Origin: Thermoguttaceae bacterium
Lineage (GTDB): Bacteria > Planctomycetota > Planctomycetia > Pirellulales > Thermoguttaceae
Reading direction: 5' to 3'
Assembly: GCA_017559825.1 (NCBI GenBank)
Contig: JAFYQR010000059.1
Span: 1-42,995, forward strand
Length of the DNA: 42,995 nucleotides
Shown here: positions 16,686 to 24,602 of the stretch, piece after piece
Numbering within the stretch: the stretch's first letter is position 1
How the letters are laid out: every line of letters starts with the position of its first letter
The notes under the pieces: model-generated
The model's input: only the letters and a program-made list of their open reading frames with translations
What the model was told of the DNA's origin: nothing
The model's database searches: none
Made by a program: the position numbers and the translations under genes

Positions 16686-17606
16686 TTAGCAAGCGGCGAG
16701 AATTAAGCTCCAATCGAGCGCGATTCCAAGGAGAGCGTGTTGCCCCCAACCGGCGAAAATCGAACGAGTTCGGAGCGCGAGGAACCCCCAAAGAAGGCCG
16801 CCGGCGATACAACCGAACGTCTCCGAGGCCGGATGGCCGTAGTGAAGCGCCGTCGAAATAACGACTTGGATCCAAACCGCCGTCGAAAAACCGACCGTCG
16901 GAGCGAGTCCGCGGAGCAAAAAACCGCGAAACATGAACTCCCAAGCGAGATAATAGAGACAAAAATAGGAAATTGTATGAAAAATAAGCGTCGCCCAAGA
17001 GACGCCCGCCGTCGGGTTGTACGGATAAACGGCGTAGAACGCGCGTCCGGCGTCGCCTAAGCCGCTGGCCCAACCGACCGCGAAGAGAATCGGCGCCAAC
17101 GTCAAAAAAGAACGAAGCGTTCGTTTTCGGTCGCCCCAACCGACGCCGTAATCGCTTAGTTTTTCGCGGAATACGAACTTGACGATCAGCGCCGGGAAAA
17201 CGCCCATGAGGAAGAACGCCGCCCAATGTTTGCGCGCGCCCCAAAGAAAACGAAGAGGCGTCGTTTCGGCGCTCAGCGTTCCGTCTAGCGGTTTAATTGG
17301 CGTCGATTTTAACGATTCCGCCGATTTTTCCGGCGTTAAATCGGCGTTTGATTTTTCGAAAACGGCGCCGATATTATCGTCTTCGAACGTTTGCGCGTTA
17401 AAGACGCATTTTCCGGTTTCCGGATCGGCAAATCGCGGCGACGGCGGGAGATATTTCCAAAGCGTCAACGCGAAAACCGCGTAGCAAAGGATAATCGTCG
17501 CTTTGCGGTTTTGCGGCGAAATCAAGTCGAAAGCAAAATCTAAAGCGCCGCGAATCACCGAGTTGGAGTTGAACGGCGAAGCGGAGACGGAAAGCGGGCG
17601 GGACAT
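16686..17606 (-). CDS. CPBP-family membrane protein with altered catalytic motif (306 aa)
   Basis: A polytopic membrane protein of the CPBP/CAAX-protease (ABI) family. Motif 1 reads AWEFMFRGFLL (W222, E223, R227), where the family motif EExxxR has its first glutamate replaced by tryptophan. Motif 2 is ALHYGH and motif 3 is QHALLGIALDW, so the histidines and the final Asp position are kept. An N-terminal soluble-looking loop (about 65-130) is Asp/Glu/Thr-rich. The start ATG 17606 is preceded by AAAGG. The other CPBP gene here (27257-28042) keeps both glutamates. Either this is a WE-type subfamily that still cleaves, or an inactive relative. Confidence 0.8.
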   Translation of the reverse strand: MSRPLSVSASPFNSNSVIRGALDFAFDLISPQNRKATIILCYAVFALTLWKYLPPSPRFADPETGKCVFNAQTFEDDNIGAVFEKSNADLTPEKSAESLKSTPIKPLDGTLSAETTPLRFLWGARKHWAAFFLMGVFPALIVKFVFREKLSDYGVGWGDRKRTLRSFLTLAPILFAVGWASGLGDAGRAFYAVYPYNPTAGVSWATLIFHTISYFCLYYLAWEFMFRGFLLRGLAPTVGFSTAVWIQVVISTALHYGHPASETFGCIAGGLLWGFLALRTRSIFAGWGQHALLGIALDWSLILAAC

Positions 17607-17694
17607 TGGAAGCGACCTTTACATCAATAAAGAGGGGAAAACGCTTAGTCGGCGTCAAACGACGCGGGAAAACGCCGAATCGACGCGTCGCTCT

Positions 17695-17723
17695 ATTTTA
17701 AACGAAAAAAACGATTTTGTCGA
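17695..17723 (-). promoter_or_regulatory. Promoter of the leftward CPBP gene
   Basis: On the minus strand, TCGACA (17718-17723), 17 bases and TAAAAT (17695-17700). The leader is about 80 nt. Confidence 0.4.
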
Positions 17724-17873
17724 GCGAAGTTTCGCGCTTTCAAGGCGTTTTGTAAGAAATTTTATTCGATAACGGCTTCGATAAAATATTTTGTCGCGAC
17801 GCGTTGAAAATAGGGGGAAAATTGGGACGCCGCCGCTTCTCGGGAGCGCGGCGCGGCGACGAAAACGGGCTTC

Positions 17874-17901
17874 TTGACGTTCGCTAAATTCGCGTTATAA
17901 T
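17874..17901 (+). promoter_or_regulatory. Promoter of the alcohol/aldehyde dehydrogenase operon
   Basis: TTGACG (17874-17879), 16 bases and TATAAT (17896-17901), about 65 nt before ATG 17969. The 362-bp gap between the divergent genes holds only this and the leftward promoter. Confidence 0.7.
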
Positions 17902-17968
17902 TTGGGGTTGCCGTCGGCGCAAGATTTCGCGCTCGGCTTTTACGAAAACTGCGAAAAGGAAAGCGATT

Positions 17969-19195
17969 ATGTTTTTTCTCCAAGCGGCGTATTGCCGCGC
18001 GTTTCAAGCGGCGTTTCGCGCCGCGCTCCCGATTCTTCCGTACCGCGAGCCGGAAATCGTTCCAACGCTCGCGGAACTCGACCGCGTCTTTATTAAAGAA
18101 AAGATTAAAAAGGTCTTAATCGTCGCCGATCAAGGAGTTAGAAACGCCGGTTTGCTCGTTCCCGTCGAGGAGGCGGCGGCGAAGAGCGGCGTCGCTTGCG
18201 TCGTTTACGACAAGACGCGGCCGAATCCGACCGTCGACAACGTCGAGGAAGCGTTAAACGTTTATCGCCAAAACGATTGCGACGCGCTGATCGCCGTCGG
18301 CGGCGGCTCGCCGATCGATTGCGCGAAAACCGTCGGCGCCCGAGTCGCCTATCCTAAGAAGAGCGTCGGCAAGCTTAAGGGACTGCTGCGCGTTTGGCGA
18401 GCCCTGCCGCCGCTCATCGCCGTTCCGACGACCGCCGGCACCGGGAGCGAAACGACCGTCGCCGCCGTGATCGTCGACGCCGAGAAACAACACAAGTACG
18501 CGCTTTTAAGTTTCCCGTTGACGCCGACTTACGCCGTTCTCGATCCGACGCTTACTTTTTCGTTGCCGCCGAGTTTGACCGCGACGACCGGGCTCGACGC
18601 GCTCGTTCACGCCGTCGAGGCTTATGTCGGTCGTTCGACGACTAAAGAGACGAGGCGTTTGGCTTTAGACGCGACGAAATTGATTTTCGCGAACCTTGAA
18701 ACCGCTTGCGTCGACGGGCGGAACCGCGAGGCTCGGGCGAACATGCTCCGCGCGGCGCACATGGCGGGGCTCGCGTTCTCGAAGTCTTACGTCGGGTATA
18801 TTCACGCCGTCGCGCACGCGCTCGGAGGCCGTTACGGAACGCCGCACGGACTTGCCAACGCGGTTCTTACGCCTTGCGTTTTAGACGCTTACGGCAAGAG
18901 CGTTTGGCGAAAACTGCGCGATCTTGCCGTCGCCGCCGGCGTCGCTTCGTCGCAAGATTCGGCTTCCGAGGCCGCCGAAAAATTTGTTGCCGCCGTTCGC
19001 CGACTCAACGCGAAATTGGGGATTCCGGAGCGTCTTCCCGAGATCCGCCGCGAAGACGTTCCGACGATGGCGCGTCTCGCGGCCAAGGAGGCGAACCCGC
19101 TTTATCCGGTTCCTAAGCTCTTGACGGCGAAAGAGTTGGAACGCTTTTATTACGAAATCGCCGAACGAGGCGAAGAAGGGAGCGAAACGCGATGA
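17969..19195 (+). CDS. Iron-containing alcohol dehydrogenase (408 aa)
   Basis: An NAD(P)-linked group III alcohol dehydrogenase that interconverts alcohols and aldehydes in the cytoplasm. The nucleotide site is AVGGGSPIDCAK, followed by PTTAGTGSE. The metal site residues are visible in GLDALVHAVEAY (Asp and His), HAVAHALGG (His) and PHGLANA (His). Length is typical (about 385-410). ATG 17969 has AAGGA 8 nt upstream. The stop codon overlaps the ATG of the aldehyde dehydrogenase by 4 nt (ATGA), so the two are almost certainly translationally coupled. Together they could oxidise an alcohol to the acid or run in reverse; the substrate is not evident. Confidence 0.92.
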   Translation: MFFLQAAYCRAFQAAFRAALPILPYREPEIVPTLAELDRVFIKEKIKKVLIVADQGVRNAGLLVPVEEAAAKSGVACVVYDKTRPNPTVDNVEEALNVYRQNDCDALIAVGGGSPIDCAKTVGARVAYPKKSVGKLKGLLRVWRALPPLIAVPTTAGTGSETTVAAVIVDAEKQHKYALLSFPLTPTYAVLDPTLTFSLPPSLTATTGLDALVHAVEAYVGRSTTKETRRLALDATKLIFANLETACVDGRNREARANMLRAAHMAGLAFSKSYVGYIHAVAHALGGRYGTPHGLANAVLTPCVLDAYGKSVWRKLRDLAVAAGVASSQDSASEAAEKFVAAVRRLNAKLGIPERLPEIRREDVPTMARLAAKEANPLYPVPKLLTAKELERFYYEIAERGEEGSETR

Positions 19196-20574
19196 CCGCC
19201 CAAGAAATCGAACGCTTGCTCGAAAAACAGCGAAAATTTTACCGGAGCGGCGCGACGCTTCCGGTCGCTTTTCGCGTCGACGCGTTGAAACGATTGCGCT
19301 CGGCGATTAAAAAGCGCGAAAACGAGATCGCCGAAGCGCTTCTAACCGACCTCGGAAAAAGCGTTTACGAAGGGTTTATGTGCGAAGTAGGCCTCGCGCT
19401 TTCCGAAATTTCGCACATGATTCGCAAGACGAAAAAATTCGCTCGAGCGAAGCGAGTTTGGACGCCGCTCGCGCAGTTTCCGTCGCGCAGTTACGTTCAA
19501 CCGGTTCCGCGCGGAAACGTTTTGATTATGAGCCCTTGGAACTATCCGTTCCTGCTGACGATCGGCCCGCTGACCGACGCGCTCGCCGCCGGAAACGTCG
19601 CGATTTTGAAGCCGAGCGCCTATTCGCCCGCGACGAGCGCCGTCGTCGCAAAGATTGTCAAAGAATCGTTTGCGGAAGAATACGTCGCGGTCGTAACGGG
19701 CGGGCGAGCCGAAAACGCCGCGCTCCTCGATCAAAAATTCGACTTTATCTTCTTCACCGGCGGCCAGACGGTCGGGAAGGAGGTTCTGCGCCGCGCCGCC
19801 GAGCGACTGACGCCCGCGGCGTTGGAGCTCGGCGGGAAGAGTCCGTGCGTCGTCGACGCGACGGCGAACATAAAGGTTGCCGCCAAACGAATTGCGTTCG
19901 GAAAATTCCTCAACTGCGGCCAAACGTGCGTCGCGCCGGACTATATCCTTTGCGAGCGTTCGATTAAGGACGCTTTCGTCGCGGAGGTCGTCGCGCAAAT
20001 TAAAAAACAATTCGGCGATAACCCGTTGGAAAATAAAGATTACGGAAAAATCGTCAACGCGAGGCACTTCGAGCGGCTTCTCGGTTTGATCGACCAAAAT
20101 AAGGTCGTTTTCGGCGGAGGCGCGGACGCGGCGGCTTGCCGTATTGAGCCGACGGTGATGGACGGCGTTACGGAGGCCGACGCGGTCATGGGCGAGGAAA
20201 TTTTCGGCCCGATTATGCCGATTTTGACCTTCGACGATTTCGACGCGGTCGTCGACGAGCTTAAAACGAAGGAAAAACCGCTCGCGCTTTATCTTTTCAC
20301 AAGTGATAAACGGCGCGTAAAGCGAGTAACGACCGAACTTTCCTACGGCGGCGGATGTGTGAACGACGTCGTGATTCACTTGGCGACGACGGAGATGGGG
20401 TTCGGCGGCGTCGGCGAAAGCGGGATGGGCGCGTACCACGGCGAGACCGGTTTCGACGCGTTTTCGCACCGCAAATCGATCGTCGACAAGGGAACTTGGC
20501 TCGACTTGCCGATGCGGTATCAACCGTATCGAAGTCGTTTGTACGCGACGCTTTTGCGCCTGTTCTTGCGTTGA
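19192..20574 (+). CDS. Aldehyde dehydrogenase, class 3-like (460 aa)
   Basis: An NAD(P)-dependent aldehyde dehydrogenase that oxidises an aldehyde to a carboxylate. The catalytic cysteine C246 is in NCGQTCVAPDY and the general-base E212 in ALELGGKSP. The cofactor segment SPWNYPFLLTIGP and the glycine loop FTGGQTVGKEV are present. The length near 460 and the absent N-terminal extension fit the class 3/fatty-aldehyde group. The last 20 residues are aromatic and basic (YRSRLYATLLRLFLR), reminiscent of the membrane-binding tail of fatty-aldehyde dehydrogenases; this is an inference. It starts inside the preceding gene's stop and forms a two-gene operon with the alcohol dehydrogenase. Confidence 0.93.
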   Translation: MTAQEIERLLEKQRKFYRSGATLPVAFRVDALKRLRSAIKKRENEIAEALLTDLGKSVYEGFMCEVGLALSEISHMIRKTKKFARAKRVWTPLAQFPSRSYVQPVPRGNVLIMSPWNYPFLLTIGPLTDALAAGNVAILKPSAYSPATSAVVAKIVKESFAEEYVAVVTGGRAENAALLDQKFDFIFFTGGQTVGKEVLRRAAERLTPAALELGGKSPCVVDATANIKVAAKRIAFGKFLNCGQTCVAPDYILCERSIKDAFVAEVVAQIKKQFGDNPLENKDYGKIVNARHFERLLGLIDQNKVVFGGGADAAACRIEPTVMDGVTEADAVMGEEIFGPIMPILTFDDFDAVVDELKTKEKPLALYLFTSDKRRVKRVTTELSYGGGCVNDVVIHLATTEMGFGGVGESGMGAYHGETGFDAFSHRKSIVDKGTWLDLPMRYQPYRSRLYATLLRLFLR

Positions 20575-20622
20575 CGCTCGCGGCGTCGACCTTTCTTTTG
20601 CGGCGTTTTTTGCGGCGGACTC

Positions 20623-20651
20623 TTGAAATCTTGCGGAAAATCGGGTATCAT
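20623..20651 (+). promoter_or_regulatory. Promoter of the metallophosphoesterase gene
   Basis: TTGAAA (20623-20628), 17 bases and TATCAT (20646-20651). The predicted leader of about 70 nt contains an 11-bp hairpin (20672-20698). Confidence 0.55.
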
Positions 20652-20671
20652 TTTCCTAAGCGAAAAAATCG

Positions 20672-20698
20672 CGCGTCGTTCGAGCGGCGAACGGCGCG
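20672..20698 (+). promoter_or_regulatory. Hairpin in the 5' leader of the metallophosphoesterase gene
   Basis: CGCGTCGTTCG pairs with CGAACGGCGCG (one G-U pair) around an AGCGG loop. It lies 17 bases before the Shine-Dalgarno sequence. It has no T-tract, so it is not a terminator; it may stabilise the mRNA or affect translation. Confidence 0.4.
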
Positions 20699-20729
20699 AA
20701 TTGTCCCGTTTTTCGAAAGGTTTTGTCGA

Positions 20730-21890
20730 ATGTTAAAATCGTTGCGCAATTTCTTTCTTATCGTCGCGGCTTCGTCGGCGTTCGTCGGCGCCGCGTCGAC
20801 TTCGTTTGTCGTCGCTCAAAACGCTGAAAATCAAACGGCTTACGTTGCTCCCGCGCTCCAAGAAAAGGACGCTTGGACGATGGTTGTGATTCCCGATCCG
20901 CAGGCTTACTCGCGGTACGGTCGCAATCAGGGGATTTTCGAGCTGATGACCGCTTGGATCGCCGAAAATAAGGACGCGCTCTCGATTCGCCAAGTCCTTT
21001 GCGTCGGCGACTTAGTGGAGTCGAACGGCCTGCAAAAAGCCGACGGCAAGTTCGCGAACCAAACCGGGCGGCAGATGTGGACGTCGTGTTCGCGCGCCTT
21101 CGAACGCCTCGACGGCGTCGTTCCTTACGTGCCTTGCACCGGCAACCACGATTACGGGCCGGACATTTTCCCGGAGGGAACCCATTACGGCGTCCGCTCC
21201 TCCGAAACGCGCGACTCGCTTTTCGGCGAATTTTTCCCGATCGAGCGCAACCCGCTTTGGAAGGACGTCGTCGTCGAGTGTTTTCCTAACGCGTTTGGTA
21301 AGAAGACGTTAGAAAACGCCGCGTACGAGTTCGAGGGAACCGGCGGACAAAAGATTTTGGTCGTTTCGCTCGAATTTGCGCCGCGACCGGAAACGCTCGA
21401 ATGGGCCAAGGCGCTCTTCGCTCGACCGGAGTACGCGGAACACTTTGGGATCGTTGTAACGCACTCCTATTTAAGACCTTATACGGCGGGACTTGAACGC
21501 GACGTGAAAGAAGGATACGGTCTTAGCAAAGCGGGCGGCGCGGCCGGCGAAACGATTTGGCAAAAGTTGGTGCAACCGTCGACGAATATTCGACTTGTGG
21601 TCTGCGGGCATCACTCGACCGCCGACAATATGGAAGGCTGCACGGGCTTTCGCGTCGACAAAAACGTCGCCGGCAAAACGGTTTCGCAACTTCTCTTCGA
21701 CACGCAGGCGATCGGCGGCGGCTGGGAAGGGAACGGCGGCGACGGTTGGCTGCAACTCCTTGAATTTTCGAAGGATATGAAAACTGTGAAGGTGCGGACG
21801 TTCTCGCCGCTCTTCGCGATTTCGCCGACGACGCAAGCGAACGCTTGGAACCGCGCTAAATATTGCGAATTCGAATTTAATATCGAATAA
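20730..21890 (+). CDS. Secreted metallophosphoesterase (386 aa)
   Basis: A calcineurin-type phosphoesterase predicted to be exported. A signal peptide (residues 1-29, ending SFVVAQ) is followed by the classical metal motifs in order: VVIPDPQ (usual DxH replaced by DxQ), CVGDLVE, CTGNHDYGP, VVTHSYL and CGHHS. The change of the first-motif histidine to glutamine (DPQ) is also found in some secreted family members, but it weakens a prediction of dinuclear activity. ATG 20730 follows GAAAGG at good spacing and starts the signal peptide. The frame extends upstream into the aldehyde dehydrogenase gene but is noncoding there. The substrate is unknown; it has its own promoter. Confidence 0.85.
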   Translation: MLKSLRNFFLIVAASSAFVGAASTSFVVAQNAENQTAYVAPALQEKDAWTMVVIPDPQAYSRYGRNQGIFELMTAWIAENKDALSIRQVLCVGDLVESNGLQKADGKFANQTGRQMWTSCSRAFERLDGVVPYVPCTGNHDYGPDIFPEGTHYGVRSSETRDSLFGEFFPIERNPLWKDVVVECFPNAFGKKTLENAAYEFEGTGGQKILVVSLEFAPRPETLEWAKALFARPEYAEHFGIVVTHSYLRPYTAGLERDVKEGYGLSKAGGAAGETIWQKLVQPSTNIRLVVCGHHSTADNMEGCTGFRVDKNVAGKTVSQLLFDTQAIGGGWEGNGGDGWLQLLEFSKDMKTVKVRTFSPLFAISPTTQANAWNRAKYCEFEFNIE

Positions 21891-21904
21891 TATTAGGTTG
21901 CGAC

Positions 21905-21946
21905 AAAAAAAAGGCGACGGAACGCTTGCGGAAGCGAAACGTCGCC
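21905..21946 (-). terminator. Terminator of the TauE/SafE gene
   Basis: GGCGACG pairs with CGTCGCC, with an inner CGCTT/AAGCG stem, and is followed on the minus strand by T8. It is downstream of the leftward gene ending at 22018. Confidence 0.7.
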
Positions 21947-21958
21947 GCCTAAAGCTTG

Positions 21959-21992
21959 AAGCGTTCGGCGTTTGCGTCGAACGCTTTTTGTT
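21959..21992 (+). terminator. Terminator of the metallophosphoesterase gene
   Basis: AAGCGTTCG (21959-21967) pairs with CGAACGCTT (21978-21986) and is followed by TTTGTTTTC. It lies back to back with the opposite-strand terminator. Confidence 0.65.
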
Positions 21993-22017
21993 TTCGAGAT
22001 AGCGTCGCCAAAACCGC

Positions 22018-22824
22018 TTATCCGAGCGCGGCCGAAATTAAGATTTGTAACGCTGTCAACATGTTCAAAATCAAGACGAAAGGAACGAAGACGCGTTCCG
22101 GAATCGCTCGGTAGAGGCGGCGTCCGACGAACGCTCCGATAAGAAGGCCCGGCGCGAAGAAGAGCGTCAACATAAACGTTGTCGCGTTCATGATTTGCGC
22201 GTCGACCGCGTCGAAACCGAGGTTCGTCTTCACCGCCGTCGCCGCGAGCAAAAGCGGGATTTTACTAACGTTGACGAGGAAAAAGAAAACGGCGTTTGTT
22301 CCCATAAAACGTTGTTTGTCAAGGTTTTGCGACGCAAAATACGCCGCCGAAACCGCGCCCGCGGCGTTCCCAAGCATCGTCGTCAATCCGGCGAGCGTTC
22401 CGCAACCGACTCTAAAGGTCGCGCTCGTCGAGATTTGCGTCCAGCCCATCCGTTTGCGCACGAACTCGAAAATCAAAATCGACGTCGCCAAAATCCCGAC
22501 GGTCAGCTTGAACTGCGCGTTGTCCATGAAGCACAAGACCGCCGCGCCGCCGAGCAAACCGACTCCAACAGGACGAAAGAGACGTCGCAACATCTTGAAA
22601 TCGCAGTCTTTGCGATAAAACCAAACCGCCGCGACGTCGCCGAGAATCAAAAGAGGAACGACCGCGCCGGAGGCGAACATCTCGCGTCCCCGGAAAGCGG
22701 AAATCATCAGCAAACACGCGAAAAGTCCGACGCCGGGGACGCCGGTTTTCGAAACGCCGATTAAAAACGCGGCGCACAGCCCGACGACCGCCGTCGTCGC
22801 CGTCAACAAAGATTCGAGCGGCAT
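22018..22824 (-). CDS. TauE/SafE-family membrane permease (268 aa)
   Basis: An integral membrane protein with about 8 hydrophobic segments and the family's two-repeat layout. The first helix has GLCAAFLIGVSKTGVPG, a recognisable TauE/SafE signature (G-SKTG-PG), and the second half has GTLAGLTTMLGNAAGAV. Family members export or import sulfite, sulfoacetate and other small organosulfur or carboxylate anions; nothing adjacent fixes the substrate. ATG 22824 is chosen because the frame upstream (to 22896) is basic and lies beyond the usual start, while GAGG precedes 22824 and the promoter at 22911-22938 gives an 80-nt leader. Confidence 0.85.
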   Translation of the reverse strand: MPLESLLTATTAVVGLCAAFLIGVSKTGVPGVGLFACLLMISAFRGREMFASGAVVPLLILGDVAAVWFYRKDCDFKMLRRLFRPVGVGLLGGAAVLCFMDNAQFKLTVGILATSILIFEFVRKRMGWTQISTSATFRVGCGTLAGLTTMLGNAAGAVSAAYFASQNLDKQRFMGTNAVFFFLVNVSKIPLLLAATAVKTNLGFDAVDAQIMNATTFMLTLFFAPGLLIGAFVGRRLYRAIPERVFVPFVLILNMLTALQILISAALG

Positions 22825-22910
22825 TGTTCTTAAACCTCGAAAAACGCGTCGTTTACCGCCGACGCCGAACGGGCGCTTCGCTGCGACGGAGCGCAAAAAA
22901 CCGTCTTAAC

Positions 22911-22938
22911 ATTATACGGCGTTTGAGATTTTTCGCAA
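22911..22938 (-). promoter_or_regulatory. Promoter of the TauE/SafE gene
   Basis: On the minus strand, TTGCGA (22933-22938), 16 bases and TATAAT (22911-22916). Confidence 0.6.
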
Positions 22939-22939
22939 G

Positions 22940-23222
22940 GGAGCGGGGGCGCAAAACGGCGGCGTCGACGGCTAACGTCTTGCGTACCTTGCCTAATTTG
23001 ACAGTATAAGCGTTAAAATTGTAAAAAACGAAAAAATTTCTTGCATTTCTTGAAGTTGCGGTTTTACGAAAACCGAAGATAAGTCTAACTTTCCTTTTTT
23101 CCTGAAATCTTGTCTTGGAAATCGGAACTTGATTCACCGCCGATACGGCCTCGGCGTCGATGCAACGAGGTTTCATCGTATAATTTTTGCCGTTTTTGCT
23201 TTGGCAAATTGAATTGCGACAA
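22940..23222 (+). promoter_or_regulatory. AT-rich control region and leader of the OprB-type porin gene
   Basis: This stretch is clearly more AT-rich than its surroundings and holds no gene. It contains TTGACA (22998-23003) with TGTAAA 16 bases on, and a separate TATAAT at 23179-23184 with a poor -35. Depending on which is used, the porin mRNA leader would be about 30 or 190 nt. An AACCG/CGGTT-type inverted element around GGTTTTACGAAAACC (about 23063-23077) could be a short hairpin. Confidence 0.4.
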
Positions 23223-24602
23223 ATGATTAAGCGAACTAAAATAACGTTGAAAAAGAAACGCCGAACTCGCGAGGCGTCGAAATTGGCCGCGCGGGTCGCG
23301 ATTTTGGGGAACGTCGTTCTTCTTGGCGCCGTTGGGGCGAGTTGGGGCGTCGCGTTGCCGACGGTTCGCGGAGCGGAGGTGAGTCTTGGCGATACGGAGT
23401 ATTACGATAGCGTCGACGAGGCGGGACTCGACGACGCGCCGCGTCCGGAAGGCGCCTCCGAAGTTGCGGAAGACGCGTTGAACGCCAAGTGGGAAGAAAC
23501 GACTAATACGTTGGAAATCAACGCTTTAGGATATGAGACGCACGAGTTGCACGGCGAGCGTGTCGGCGGCGTTTCGGCGTTTCGGCAATTAATCGATAAA
23601 ACCAAGTTTGGCGCGACGATCACGACGGTCGGGCAACACTCGAGTTTCGGCGCGAGCGATTCCGGAATCGACGGTTCGTTGATGGTCGAACTTAAAGCGA
23701 AAGCGGAACTTACGGAGCGCGACACGGTGCGCGCGACCTTCAAAGCCGGGATGGGCGAAGGGCTCGGCGAACGGATCCCGTCTTTTTGCGGTCTGAACGC
23801 GGCGTCGGGCGCCGGGCGCAACGTCTATCTGAACCAACTTTGGTACGAGCGTAAGTTCGGCGATGGCAACCGTTGGCGAGCGCGCGTCGGCTACCTCGAT
23901 TTGACGAGCGACTTCGACGCGAACGCTTACGCGAACGACGAATACTGCCAATTTTTGTCGGACGCCTTCGTCAACAACTTGACGTTCGAATGCGCGGCGA
24001 ACTCGCTCGGCGGGCAAATTTGGTGGGAACCGAACGATAAATGGCGCGTCGGCGCGGGTTACGCCGAGTCCGATCGCGATTGTCGCGAGATGTTTTCCAA
24101 CGGCGTCGCGATTTTTGAAGTCGACCGCCGCGTCGATTTCGGCGGGCTCCAAGGAACGTATCGAGGCTATGTTACGGCGAATTTCGGCCCGCGCGAAGCC
24201 CTCGACGGAAGCGACGACGACTTGATAAACGACGGTTGGGGGCTCTCTTTTGACCAAGAGATTTCGCGCAACGTCGGTCTTTGGGGACGTTACGGCCAAC
24301 AAAACGGCAAATGCAACGAGTTTGATCGCGCGTTGACCGCCGGGTTCGAACTCCATTCTTTTAGCGAGGAACGCCCGGACGACGCTCTCGGTTTCGGGTA
24401 CGGAATCATGTTCGTAAGCGACGACTTTAAAGAGCTTAACGAAAACTCCGTCGACGAAAATCACTTCGAACTTTACTATTCGTTTCAAGTCAACAAGTAT
24501 TTTTCGGCGACGCCTTCGTTGCAGCGGATCGACGGCGCGGGTGGCGACGGCGAGGCGAAAGTCGTTTGGGCGCCGGGACTTCGAGCGACCGTCGCGTTCT
24601 AA
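23223..24602 (+). CDS. OprB-family carbohydrate-selective porin (459 aa)
   Basis: An outer-membrane beta-barrel of the OprB family. The diagnostic block is GYLDLTSDFDANAYANDE followed by QFLSDAFVNN, and the chain ends in phenylalanine as expected for BAM recognition. The N-terminus is basic (KRTKITLKKKRRTREASK) and then hydrophobic (residues about 28-52), an unusually long exported leader. The mature N-terminal part is acidic with no obvious SLH domain. OprB proteins let sugars diffuse through the outer membrane. ATG 23223 is chosen; the frame is open to a TTG at 23187, but that lies within 10 bases of the -10 box. The 3' end overlaps the opposite-strand gene by 4 nt. Confidence 0.85.
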   Translation: MIKRTKITLKKKRRTREASKLAARVAILGNVVLLGAVGASWGVALPTVRGAEVSLGDTEYYDSVDEAGLDDAPRPEGASEVAEDALNAKWEETTNTLEINALGYETHELHGERVGGVSAFRQLIDKTKFGATITTVGQHSSFGASDSGIDGSLMVELKAKAELTERDTVRATFKAGMGEGLGERIPSFCGLNAASGAGRNVYLNQLWYERKFGDGNRWRARVGYLDLTSDFDANAYANDEYCQFLSDAFVNNLTFECAANSLGGQIWWEPNDKWRVGAGYAESDRDCREMFSNGVAIFEVDRRVDFGGLQGTYRGYVTANFGPREALDGSDDDLINDGWGLSFDQEISRNVGLWGRYGQQNGKCNEFDRALTAGFELHSFSEERPDDALGFGYGIMFVSDDFKELNENSVDENHFELYYSFQVNKYFSATPSLQRIDGAGGDGEAKVVWAPGLRATVAF

